From PGYR01 sp041675005 (GTDB lineage Bacteria > Bacteroidota > Ignavibacteria > Kapaibacteriales > UBA2268): a DNA stretch of 64,000 nucleotides. Numbering within the stretch: position 1 is the stretch's first letter; each line of letters opens with the position of its first letter. Made by a program: the position numbers and the translations under genes. The stretch covers positions 191,271 to 255,270 of the forward strand of contig JBAYUQ010000002.1 of NCBI GenBank assembly GCA_041675005.1, written 5' to 3'. Positions 26,752 through 35,309 of the stretch are shown here, piece after piece. The notes beneath the pieces were generated by a model. It did not search any database. It had not been told where the DNA came from and was given only the letters and a program-made list of their open reading frames with translations.

Positions 26752-27915
26752 ATGGCATTTCAAGGTACTGATTTTTTCAGAATAGATGAACTATATACTG
26801 AAGAAGAATTGATGGTTAGAAACTCTGTAAGAGAGTTCGTAGATGAACAAATTATTCCTATTATTGAGGAACATTATATGCAAGGTACATTCCCTATGGA
26901 GCTAACAGAAAAGTTAGGTAATATGGGAATGTTTGGTATAAAAACTTCTGAGAAATACGGTGGAGCTGGTGCTAACTACACGACTTACGGCTTGGCTATG
27001 CAAGAGTTAGAGAGAGGTGATTCAGGTGTGCGTTCATTTGCATCTGTCCAAAATTCACTTGTTATGTATCCGATAGAATCTTATGCAAATGAAGAAAAAA
27101 AACAAGAATGGCTTCCTAAATTAGCAACAGGAAAAGCTATAGGTTGTTTCGGATTAACGGAACCAGATCATGGATCTAATCCGAGTGGTATGCTCACTAA
27201 TGCAAAAAAAATAGATGGTGGATATCTACTCAATGGTGCAAAGATGTGGATAACTAATGGTTCTTTAGCAGATGTCGCTGTAGTTTGGGCAAAATTAGAT
27301 GGTAGAATAACTGGATTTCTTGTTGAGAAAGGAATGAAAGGCTTCTCTGCTCCAGAAATGAAGAACAAGCATTCACTCAGAGCTTCTGTAACTTCTGAGC
27401 TAATATTCCAAGATGTTGAAGTACCGGAAATAAATAGACTAAATATAGATGGATTAAAAGGTCCCCTTAGCTGCCTAACTCAAGCGAGATATGGCATAGC
27501 TTACGGTGCTATAGGTGCTGCAATGCAAGTATATGAGTCATCTATTAATTACTCTAAATCTAGAATACAATTTGAGAAACCTATAGCTGGTTTCCAAATG
27601 GTTCAAGAAAAGCTAGTATATATGTTTAGTGAGATTTCAAAAGCACAATTAGTTGCTTACAGAGTAGGTAGATTAATGGAATCAGGTAATTTCTTGCCTG
27701 AGCATATTTCTTTTGCTAAGAGAAATAACGTTAAGATAGCTTTAGAATCAAGCAGAATGGCTAGAGAAATTCATGGTGCGAATGGTATATTGAGTGAATA
27801 TCCAATAATGCGACATGCAAATAATTTAGAGTCAGTATATACGTATGAAGGAACTCATGATATACATACTTTAATTTTAGGTCAACATATAACTGGAATA
27901 CCAGCATTCAAATGA
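26752..27915 (+). CDS. Acyl-CoA dehydrogenase, glutaryl-CoA dehydrogenase-like
   Basis: 387 aa from the ATG at 26752, FAD-dependent. The sequence resembles GcdH more than fatty-acyl-CoA dehydrogenases: CFGLTEPDHGSNPSGM (FAD/substrate loop), MWITNGSLADV, RYGIAYGAIGAA, and TYEGTHDIHTLILG near the C-terminus with the catalytic Glu. GcdH oxidises and decarboxylates glutaryl-CoA in lysine/tryptophan breakdown; substrate is inferred. An in-frame ATG at 26737 is possible, but GAGGA stands eight bases before 26752. It overlaps hslO by four bases. Confidence 0.88.
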   Translation: MAFQGTDFFRIDELYTEEELMVRNSVREFVDEQIIPIIEEHYMQGTFPMELTEKLGNMGMFGIKTSEKYGGAGANYTTYGLAMQELERGDSGVRSFASVQNSLVMYPIESYANEEKKQEWLPKLATGKAIGCFGLTEPDHGSNPSGMLTNAKKIDGGYLLNGAKMWITNGSLADVAVVWAKLDGRITGFLVEKGMKGFSAPEMKNKHSLRASVTSELIFQDVEVPEINRLNIDGLKGPLSCLTQARYGIAYGAIGAAMQVYESSINYSKSRIQFEKPIAGFQMVQEKLVYMFSEISKAQLVAYRVGRLMESGNFLPEHISFAKRNNVKIALESSRMAREIHGANGILSEYPIMRHANNLESVYTYEGTHDIHTLILGQHITGIPAFK

Positions 27916-28820
27916 AATCAAATGAAGAAATAAAAAGAGAAATCCGTCTTAGAGACAGAGTAATCAGAGTGCTTGCTAAAGATAAGCAAATACGTGCAAT
28001 TGCAATTAAAAATACTGTTGCTGTAAAAACAGCTCAGAATAACCATCAACTTGGTTTTGTACCTGCTACCTTACTAGCAAAACTATTGTCGGCTGCTTCT
28101 ATGATTGCATCTACACTTAAAGGTGAAGAACGAGTTGTTTTAGAAATGAATAGTAATGGTTTCGTACCTAAATTATTTGCCGAAGCACTTAGAGTTGGTG
28201 AAGTAAGGGGCTATGCTGTTCAATCTAAAGATATTAATATTGCGGAAGTAGAGAACAGTGATTTTATAGGACTTGGGCTACTTACAGTCAGTAAAGTTCT
28301 TTATAACAAATCTGAGCCGACTAATGGAATCATTGAAATAGTGAAGGGAGACATTGCAACAGATATTGCTTATTATTTCTCCCAATCCGAACAGATTCCA
28401 ACCTCTCTAATACTCGATGTTGCATTAGATGAGAATGGCCTTATAAGTCATTCTGGTGGTATTATGATACAAGCATTACCAGGAGCTTCTGAGGAAGATT
28501 TGGCGATGGTAGTGGATAATCTACAAAACCTGGATAGACTTTCAGAGCTATTGAAACAAGGTAAAACTCCTGAAGAAATCATTGCTGAAGTACTCCCATT
28601 TGAATATACATTACTAGACTCCACTCAAGTTGATTTCTTTTGTAGATGCTCAAAAGACAAGTATATAAATAGCTTGGTGACTTTCCCGCACAAGATGATT
28701 GTAGAAATGGAAGAAAATAACGAAAATGAGCTTGTTTGTCAGTATTGCAATGCTCACTATAACTTAGAGAAAGAAGACTTTGAAAAGCTGAAAGAGATAA
28801 CTCTAGCGAAGAGTAATTGA
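27912..28820 (+). CDS. hslO: Redox-regulated chaperone Hsp33
   Basis: 302 aa holdase chaperone activated by oxidation. The N-terminal substrate-binding domain contains GFVPATLLAKLLSAASM and ISHSGGIMIQALPGA. The C-terminal zinc centre shows FFCRCSKDK and LVCQYCNAHY, giving the four Cys ligands in CxC and CxxC spacing. ATG overlaps the dehydrogenase stop (ATGA), so the two are co-translated. A bidirectional terminator follows. Confidence 0.95.
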   Translation: MKSNEEIKREIRLRDRVIRVLAKDKQIRAIAIKNTVAVKTAQNNHQLGFVPATLLAKLLSAASMIASTLKGEERVVLEMNSNGFVPKLFAEALRVGEVRGYAVQSKDINIAEVENSDFIGLGLLTVSKVLYNKSEPTNGIIEIVKGDIATDIAYYFSQSEQIPTSLILDVALDENGLISHSGGIMIQALPGASEEDLAMVVDNLQNLDRLSELLKQGKTPEEIIAEVLPFEYTLLDSTQVDFFCRCSKDKYINSLVTFPHKMIVEMEENNENELVCQYCNAHYNLEKEDFEKLKEITLAKSN

Positions 28821-28848
28821 GCTTTTAGTTATTATGTTTTTTAAATAG

Positions 28849-28882
28849 AAAAGGGGCAGTTTAATTAAACTGTCCCTTTTTT
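28849..28882. terminator. Bidirectional intrinsic terminator
   Basis: AAAAGGGGCAGTTT, AATT loop, AAACTGTCCCTTTT with further T residues; one G-U or mismatch step. It separates hslO (+) from the convergent BNR-repeat gene (-). Confidence 0.9.
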
Positions 28883-28888
28883 CGTATT

Positions 28889-31057
28889 TTACTCCACCAC
28901 CACTTTTACGGCTTTCTCTTCTGTGCCGTGCTTAATGTTGATTAGGTAAATACCTGGCTGAGCTGATGAGCAGTCCCAGATTAAATTACCGTAATGGCTT
29001 TCTAGCTTAACTAAGCTAATTTTACCTATGGCATCTATTTTTTTACCTGTTATATCATATATACTAATATCATCTGCTGTCATAGGTATATTTATATCCC
29101 AATAAAACAGCACCTTAACCTCTGATTTTGCTGGGTTCGGGTAAGGTGGATATGTGTAAAGATAGTTTCGTTCTATTTCTGATTCGACTGATGATTTGAC
29201 CTCTATACCTAGGTCGGAGAGTTTGGCTCGCCAAATACCAGACTCAGAAGATAACACCAGATACTCATCTGATACAATTCCTCTATAGAAATATAGTACT
29301 TTACCATTTGGCATTAATAAATCTACCTCATATTTTTTCCAATCTTTCCCATCATTATTGGAAACAAAAACATTCGTATTAGTCAATAGAATCAAACTTC
29401 CATAATATGGAATTAAATGAAGCCAGTAAAGGTCAGATTCAATATTTACTCCTAAGTCAATCCATGTTCTTCCTAAATCAGTGGACTTAAATAATTGATG
29501 ATTAATAAAGTCCATTGTATAAATATTAACTCCTTCCCTATATGAATAACTATGAACCATCTTCTCTTTATTCTCTGTTTTTTCAAACTCCCAAGAAATA
29601 CCGTTATCATAAGTCTTATATAAACCTTCCTTACTGTAAAGGATTAAATCCGAATCACTTAACCTAAAATATTTATCAATATTGAGATCTTTGTCAAAAA
29701 CTTCATTTTCAAAGAACTCCCAATTGAGACCAGCATCTACTGAATAATAGTTTCCAAATAAAGTACTAGTTAATAAAATTCTGTTATCCATAATGATTAT
29801 ATCACCAATCCAGCTTTCTGAAGTTTGCTTACCCAAATTTTCATATCTCCAAGATTTTCCGTAATCTGTAGAAATATAGAAACTTGTAAATCTATCATTC
29901 ACTACAATAAAAATACTATCCTCTATTATCAACTCATTTAACAAAGTATTTTTATAATATAAACTATCACTATACATTCCCCAAGATTTGCCATTGTTAG
30001 ATGAAAAATTAATTGTTAGACCACCAGTAGAAAATAATGTATCTCGTTCTTTTACTATTGATCTATGTGCGAAATGATCTGTCAAAGGCGATCTTCTTTT
30101 CCATTGCATACCTCCATCAATAGAGTAGTAAGCAATAGAACTATATGTTAAATAGTATAATGTATCTTTATTGACAATAATATCTTTACATGTTTGATTA
30201 TCTAATCCATTGTTTTTACTAATGTTCCAGGATTTACCATTATCTGTAGATATATTGATTTGATTACCACAAGCAAATATCTTATTTTTATAAGAAACTA
30301 CTTGCGTAACATGCAAATTAACCGTTGTGTCTGTAGTCCAAGTTTCACCCTTGTCTTTAGAGAGGTATAATCCATTATCAGAAGTAAATGCAAATAACGT
30401 ATTGTCGAGAAAGAGTAAATTTTTAATTTGTTGATTTATGGATTGCGACAATTGCCAGCTTTTACCTTTATCTTTTGATATATACAGCTTACCATCACTA
30501 TCTACTCCACTGAAATGATCTCTTAAATCAGCAGCAAATATATAATCTCCATTTGATATAATTTTATCTGCATATATAGAATCAACTTTACTATCTGAAA
30601 GATACACCTTTTCTAAAGTATCTGACCCTTTCTCTAGTTTGTGAAGACATGCAAATTCATTAGCCTGTAAAAAAATAGTAGAGTCTACAATAGCAACGGT
30701 CTTGTACCTAGTATTTCCATCTAGTGTGTCAAACTCTTTCCAACTTTTACCTGCATCATAAGACAAATACATTTTTTTGCCAATGGAAGCAAAAATTATT
30801 TCACCTTTCTGATCAAAATGAAATACCATACCTTTATTATAAAAGAATCCTGTGTCTAATTTACTCCAACTATTATCGTTATATTTATAAGTTTTCTCAA
30901 GTCCTGAATTTTCAGTAACATAAAACTCATCATTATATGTAAATATTTTATAAAGAAGTACATACTTATTGGGTCCATCAGCTTTTTCCCAAATATTGGA
31001 CAAAGATACAATTGGACTAATTATCGTTAGTAAAATCATTACTACTGTTTTTTTCAT
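28889..31057 (-). CDS. BNR-repeat (sialidase/sortilin-like) secreted protein with T9SS sorting domain
   Basis: 722 aa. A signal peptide (MKKTVVMILLTIISPIVSLS) is followed by repeated Asp-box elements of S-x-D-x-G-x-x-W type, for example SYDAGKSW, SKDKGKSW, STDNGKSW, SVDAGLNW, SNDGKDW, predicting a beta-propeller about residues 25-620. The last about 85 residues are a Por/T9SS type A sorting domain starting YPPYPNPAKSEV and ending GTEEKAVKVVVE. Likely exported across the outer membrane by T9SS; ligand unknown. The ATG at 31057 with GGAG before it is preferred to an in-frame ATG six codons upstream that overlaps the preceding gene. Paralogous to the protein at 32063-34219. Confidence 0.88.
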   Translation of the reverse strand: MKKTVVMILLTIISPIVSLSNIWEKADGPNKYVLLYKIFTYNDEFYVTENSGLEKTYKYNDNSWSKLDTGFFYNKGMVFHFDQKGEIIFASIGKKMYLSYDAGKSWKEFDTLDGNTRYKTVAIVDSTIFLQANEFACLHKLEKGSDTLEKVYLSDSKVDSIYADKIISNGDYIFAADLRDHFSGVDSDGKLYISKDKGKSWQLSQSINQQIKNLLFLDNTLFAFTSDNGLYLSKDKGETWTTDTTVNLHVTQVVSYKNKIFACGNQINISTDNGKSWNISKNNGLDNQTCKDIIVNKDTLYYLTYSSIAYYSIDGGMQWKRRSPLTDHFAHRSIVKERDTLFSTGGLTINFSSNNGKSWGMYSDSLYYKNTLLNELIIEDSIFIVVNDRFTSFYISTDYGKSWRYENLGKQTSESWIGDIIIMDNRILLTSTLFGNYYSVDAGLNWEFFENEVFDKDLNIDKYFRLSDSDLILYSKEGLYKTYDNGISWEFEKTENKEKMVHSYSYREGVNIYTMDFINHQLFKSTDLGRTWIDLGVNIESDLYWLHLIPYYGSLILLTNTNVFVSNNDGKDWKKYEVDLLMPNGKVLYFYRGIVSDEYLVLSSESGIWRAKLSDLGIEVKSSVESEIERNYLYTYPPYPNPAKSEVKVLFYWDINIPMTADDISIYDITGKKIDAIGKISLVKLESHYGNLIWDCSSAQPGIYLINIKHGTEEKAVKVVVE

Positions 31058-31071
31058 GATTTCTCCAGCTT

Positions 31072-31713
31072 TCAATCGTTACAAGGAGTATATATTTTAA
31101 AACATTCTGATTCTCCATGCAAAACTACGGGTCTTGTTATTTCATGTGATTCTAATGTACATTCAGGATCGAAATTATATCCCATATATGACCCTGTTGT
31201 ATGATGTTTCACTCCATATTTATCCTTACAATATTTATGTTCAACTTCGCAATAGGCGTCATCATCACAAGGTATATTCAAATAAATATTATTTGTAGAA
31301 TCCTGTAAGTCCTGATAGTCTAATAGTATTTTCCAACAAATTGGTGTTTCTAAAGTAACAACAAAAGGTGGTGAATTTTTGCAAGGTGGTAGATTATTAT
31401 TACATAAATCGAGCCATAAACTTAAAGGCGACATTAACTGACTTTCGGCTCCTAATATAATCTGTTCATCTGTTAGACTATTCGAACATGGTCCGGCATT
31501 CCTGAAACTAAGTACCTTAACTCGCCCTGGTTATGTTAATTGACATAGTACACAAATTTCTACTTGATAGTTACAACCACCAACAGTTACAATTTCAGTA
31601 ATAGTTTGCCAAGGTGAAGTACACGGTTGTGCTTCCGCCTCACTCTTCATTCCTACACTCAGCAGGAATAATGTTACTCCAAGAGCAACTAATATGTTAG
31701 AAAATCTTTTCAT
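31072..31713 (-). pseudogene. Cys-rich secreted protein, interrupted by an in-frame TAA
   Basis: The frame of 214 codons matches the intact paralogue at 34234-34866 over its whole length, including signal peptide MKRFSNILVALGVTLFL, PCTSPWQ, CNY, CxLCQ, SLWL, PPCKN, PICWK, IPCDD, HKYCKDKYG and ECF. At 31531-31533 a TAA stands where the paralogue has TAT (Tyr), leaving a 60-aa N-terminal product; an ATG beyond it reopens a 120-aa remnant without signal peptide. No indel is seen. It is either a recent nonsense pseudogene or a sequencing error. It is directly upstream of the BNR gene starting at 31057, mirroring the intact pair. Confidence 0.82.
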
Positions 31714-31759
31714 AATAAATACCTCTTAAGTTATTAAATAGAACAAAATTGAGGTCAAA

Positions 31760-31777
31760 TTTAATTTAATTTAATTT
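31760..31777. repeat. TTTAA pentanucleotide tract, 3 copies
   Basis: Three perfect TTTAA units plus TTT in the leader of the interrupted Cys-rich gene. The otherwise almost identical leader of the paralogue has two more units. Confidence 0.8.
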
Positions 31778-31996
31778 GCAAATAAAAAGTACAAAACAAG
31801 GTTATTTTTCAACAATCGTATGTAAATGTTATTAATAGAGTTAGAATGGTATTGGGGTGTAACAATTTAACAATGCTCAGCACAGGCAATAGGTATAATA
31901 GTGACACGACTACAAGGAGCTTAGAGGATTGAGACGTATGCACATCGGCTCCGTTTAGCACAAGCGTTACGACTCAATATTGAATTAGTATTCAAT

Positions 31997-32022
31997 CAAC
32001 AAGGGGTTGCAACCCCTTGTTG
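31997..32022. repeat. Perfect 26-bp palindrome
   Basis: Left arm CAACAAGGGGTTG is followed with no spacer by its exact reverse complement. It lies 40 bases past the stop of the upstream BNR gene. No T-run follows on either strand, so it is not a classical intrinsic terminator, although it could act as a processing or 3'-end stabilising hairpin. Confidence 0.85.
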
Positions 32023-32062
32023 CGAATTGATTTATTTGCCTGGATTCTTCTGCTACCTTATT

Positions 32063-34219
32063 TTACTCCAACACCACTTTTACGGCTTTCTCTTCTGTGC
32101 CGTGTTTGATATTTAGAATATAAACACCCGGCTGAGCTGTTGAACAATCCCAGATAATATTTCCTTTGTGCCTTGCTTCTTTTCCAAGTCTCAGATTACC
32201 ACTCGTTTGTATTTTCCGTCCGCTTAGGTCGTAAATACTAATATCATATGCTGTCATAGGTATATTTATATCCCAATAAAACAGCACCTTAACCTCTGAT
32301 TTCGCTGGGTTAGGATACGGAGGATAAGTATAAAGATAGTTTCGTTCTATTTCTGATTCGACTGTGGATTTTACTTCTATTCCGAGGTCGGAAATTTTAG
32401 CTCTCCAAATTCCATATTCAGAACTAACTAATAAATAATCTTCATTTATAAATCCCGAATTAAAATATAATTTATCACCATAGGGTGTAGTGTCATTTAC
32501 TTGAAAAGAATTCCATTCTGTTTTTTCTTTATTTGATACAAACACTTTGTTTAGAGAGAAATATAAGAAATAGTCATTATAGACTTTAAAATGTCTAATA
32601 GATTCTTCTTTGCTAATTTCTAAGTCTATATTTACCCAGTTTATACCTAAATCGGTCGATTTTAATATCTTATTATCTATACCTAGACCATATAATATAT
32701 TATCACTATAATTTACAAATCTTATCAAATCATTCTCGGAATGCTCTATGAAGCTCCATGTTAAACCGTTGTCACTACTATTAATTTGCCGCTTATTAGA
32801 ATTAATTATAATATTATTCTCATCTAATCTGAACGGATAATAATTTGAAATATCATCTTTGAATATTTCATTGTCAGTATATTTTATCCATGTTTTACCA
32901 AAATCTTCTGAATAATGGGTTCCATACTTTTTACTAAAGAGTAGAAATCTATTACCCATTATCAAAAATTCATCAATCCAAGTATTAAATTCAAAATATC
33001 CTAAATTGTTATAGTTCCACGTATTTCCATAATCTGTAGAAATTAGTAACATATTTCTTGAGTCATTTAAAACAACTAATGTACTATTGCTTTTATAGAT
33101 TCTAGATTTCCGTGTCCCAGCAAAATAAGAATTGATATTATAAAAATCCCATGAGTTACCTTTATCTACTGAATAGTATATACCGTAACTACCTGTTGAG
33201 AATAATGTATCATTTACATTCGTAATATTATACTGTCTTACGTCATCAGTCAGTGGTGAATTTCTAAACCAGTACTTTCCTTCATTAGTAGAATAATAAA
33301 TTATATTATCCCTTGAATGTAAAAAAAGGGTATCATTATTTATTAATAAATCTTTAATACCTGAACCTTCCAAACCTTCAGTCAGTATAGCTTCCCAAGT
33401 TAATCCATTGTCAGTAGAAGTAGTTATACTACCTCCACAACTGAATATTTTATTATTAAATGATATCATTTTGTTGACAGACATTTCAAAATTTGGAATA
33501 AGAGTCCAAGTCTCACCTATATCTGTAGAGCTATATAATTCTTTTTCTGATGTGAATGCTAATAAAGTATTATTATGAAAATGAAGATTATCTATTTGTT
33601 TTTTCATTGACTTTGTAAATTTCCAAGTTTTACCTTTATCCTTTGATATATAAAAAGTGCCTTCTTTACTTTCACCATCAAAATGCTTCCTTTTATCTGT
33701 AGAAAAAATATAGTTTCCAGAAGAAATGATAATATCTGCAAATACAGAATCAGTTTTAGAATCATCTAAATAGATTTTCTCAAGGGTATCTACGCCTTTC
33801 TCAAGCTTGTATAGAGAAAAAAATTCATTAGCTTGCAGAAAAATTGTCGTATCAACAATTGTAACAGATGAATAACTCACTTGACCACCTAGTGTTTCAA
33901 ATTCCTTCCATGATTCACCAGAATCATAAGATAAATATAATTTTCTTCCAATGGAAGCAAATATAACATCACCTTTTTGGTTAATATGTCTAACAGTTCC
34001 TTTATTATATAAAAAACCTGTATCTAGTTTGATCCAAGAATTGTTGTTAAACTTATAAACATCTTCATTTCCAGAAAGTTCATATGTATATATTTCATTA
34101 TTGATAGAGAATATTTTATTAACATAGGAATATTCATTAATACCTTCTACCCGTTCCAATGTATCGCTCAATGTGATTAAAGGGATTAGAAATGTTATTA
34201 TATATATATACTTTTTCAT
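32063..34219 (-). CDS. BNR-repeat secreted protein with T9SS sorting domain (second copy)
   Basis: 718 aa paralogue of the protein at 28889-31057. Signal peptide MKKYIYIITFLIPLITLS, then Asp-box repeats (SYDSGESW, SKDKGKTW, STDIGETW, STDNGLTW, SVDKGNSW, STDYGNTW) forming a predicted beta-propeller, and a C-terminal T9SS domain starting YPPYPNPAKSEV. The sorting domain and a patch around IPMTAYDISIYD are almost identical at DNA level to the other copy, while the propeller has diverged, suggesting gene conversion of the 3' end. It follows the intact Cys-rich gene by 14 bases. Confidence 0.88.
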   Translation of the reverse strand: MKKYIYIITFLIPLITLSDTLERVEGINEYSYVNKIFSINNEIYTYELSGNEDVYKFNNNSWIKLDTGFLYNKGTVRHINQKGDVIFASIGRKLYLSYDSGESWKEFETLGGQVSYSSVTIVDTTIFLQANEFFSLYKLEKGVDTLEKIYLDDSKTDSVFADIIISSGNYIFSTDKRKHFDGESKEGTFYISKDKGKTWKFTKSMKKQIDNLHFHNNTLLAFTSEKELYSSTDIGETWTLIPNFEMSVNKMISFNNKIFSCGGSITTSTDNGLTWEAILTEGLEGSGIKDLLINNDTLFLHSRDNIIYYSTNEGKYWFRNSPLTDDVRQYNITNVNDTLFSTGSYGIYYSVDKGNSWDFYNINSYFAGTRKSRIYKSNSTLVVLNDSRNMLLISTDYGNTWNYNNLGYFEFNTWIDEFLIMGNRFLLFSKKYGTHYSEDFGKTWIKYTDNEIFKDDISNYYPFRLDENNIIINSNKRQINSSDNGLTWSFIEHSENDLIRFVNYSDNILYGLGIDNKILKSTDLGINWVNIDLEISKEESIRHFKVYNDYFLYFSLNKVFVSNKEKTEWNSFQVNDTTPYGDKLYFNSGFINEDYLLVSSEYGIWRAKISDLGIEVKSTVESEIERNYLYTYPPYPNPAKSEVKVLFYWDINIPMTAYDISIYDLSGRKIQTSGNLRLGKEARHKGNIIWDCSTAQPGVYILNIKHGTEEKAVKVVLE

Positions 34220-34233
34220 AATAATTCATACCT

Positions 34234-34866
34234 TTATGGGTTACAAATCGTATGCATTATGTAGCATTCAGATTCTTCGTGCAATGCTGTCGGTTTTACA
34301 ATTTCATACCCTTCCATTTTACATTCAGGAGGGAAATTATAACCAAAGTAACTTCCATTTGTGTGATGTATAACACCATATTTATCTTTACAATATTTAT
34401 GCTCTTCATAGCAATAAGCTTTATCATCACATGGGATTGCTAACCATGTTGAATCTGTTCCATTTATAGTATTCAAAACTAATTTCCAACAAATTGGCAT
34501 TTCAAAAATATATACTTGTCTTGGTGTATTTTTACAAGGTGGGAATGAGTCTTGACAAAAATTTAGCCATAATGATGTAGGATTCGAAAGTTGTGTAAAT
34601 ATTTGCTGTGAAATTTGACCATAATCGAGTGTTGAATTACAAGGTCCAATATTTCTGAAAGAATTTACTTTTATTTTACCTGGATATGAAAATTGACATA
34701 AAATGCATAATTCAACAACATAATTACAACCGTCAACTGTAACAACTTCAGTCGTATTTTGCCAAGGTGAAGTACACGGTTGTGCCTCTGCTTCACTCTT
34801 CATTCCTACACTCATTAGAAATAATGTTACTCCAAGAGCAACTAATATGTTAGAAAATCTTTTCAT
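34234..34866 (-). CDS. Small Cys-rich secreted protein
   Basis: 210 aa. Signal peptide (MKRFSNILVALGVTLFLMSVG up to SEAEA), then a mature domain with about 15 Cys residues, probably disulfide-bonded, e.g. PCTSPWQ, CNYVVELCILCQ, PPCKN, PICWK, IPCDDKAYCYEEHKYCKDKYG. No known family recognised. It has no sorting domain of its own. It precedes the BNR T9SS gene with a 14-base gap and the pair is duplicated in the window, suggesting a functional partnership at the cell surface. RBS AAGAGG before the ATG. Confidence 0.82.
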   Translation of the reverse strand: MKRFSNILVALGVTLFLMSVGMKSEAEAQPCTSPWQNTTEVVTVDGCNYVVELCILCQFSYPGKIKVNSFRNIGPCNSTLDYGQISQQIFTQLSNPTSLWLNFCQDSFPPCKNTPRQVYIFEMPICWKLVLNTINGTDSTWLAIPCDDKAYCYEEHKYCKDKYGVIHHTNGSYFGYNFPPECKMEGYEIVKPTALHEESECYIMHTICNP

Positions 34867-35309
34867 AATAAATACCTCTTAAGTTATTAAATAGAACAAA
34901 ATTGAGGTCAAATCTAATTTAATTTAATTTAATTTAATTTGCAAATAAAAAGTACAAAACAAGGTTTTTTTTCAACACCCCTATCATATTGTTACAAAGT
35001 GAGTTAGCGAGTTATAAGAAGTGTAATATTTTAGAATGCATTATGATAGAAAGACAAAAGAAGCTTCTACCCGATATAGCTTATTTAAGATTTTATAGAC
35101 TCATTTTTTGAAAAAAAGGAGAGGCAGACAACGCACCAACGTTGGCTGACGGGGTATTTACATACGCAAGGAGTTTTAAATGATTTTTCAAGTTCAAATA
35201 AATACCGCTCCGATTGAGCGAATAGGAAATTCTTTTTTCTCCTGGACTCTTCGCTAACTCCGTTAGCTCTGAGAGACGTAGATATAAAGAGGGGATAGTT
35301 ATTTTTGTA
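34867..35309. other. 443-bp intergenic region
   Basis: Holds the leader of the Cys-rich gene (34867-34965, nearly identical to that of its paralogue), then about 340 bases without a convincing gene. Small inverted repeats are visible (CCAACGTTGG near 35138; GCTAAC-TCC-GTTAGC at 35253-35267), the latter between the OmpA gene end and the unit upstream. No clear T-run. Confidence 0.5.
34913..34940. repeat. TTTAA pentanucleotide tract, 4 perfect and 1 variant copies
   Basis: TCTAA plus four TTTAA plus TTT in the leader of the intact Cys-rich gene, 10 bp longer than the tract of the paralogue at 31760. The flanks on both sides are nearly identical between copies. Confidence 0.8.

Larger units (their letters stand above)
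31714..32062. other. 349-bp intergenic region between the two BNR units
   Basis: Contains the near-identical leader of the Cys-rich gene (31714-31800), a TTTAA repeat tract, a segment with no recognised content (31800-31990) and the 26-bp palindrome at 31997-32022. No ORF above about 20 codons that looks real was seen. Confidence 0.6.

Noticed and set aside
35253..35267. GCTAAC-TCC-GTTAGC hairpin downstream of the OmpA gene
   Set aside because: No T-run follows in either direction, so it was not called a terminator.
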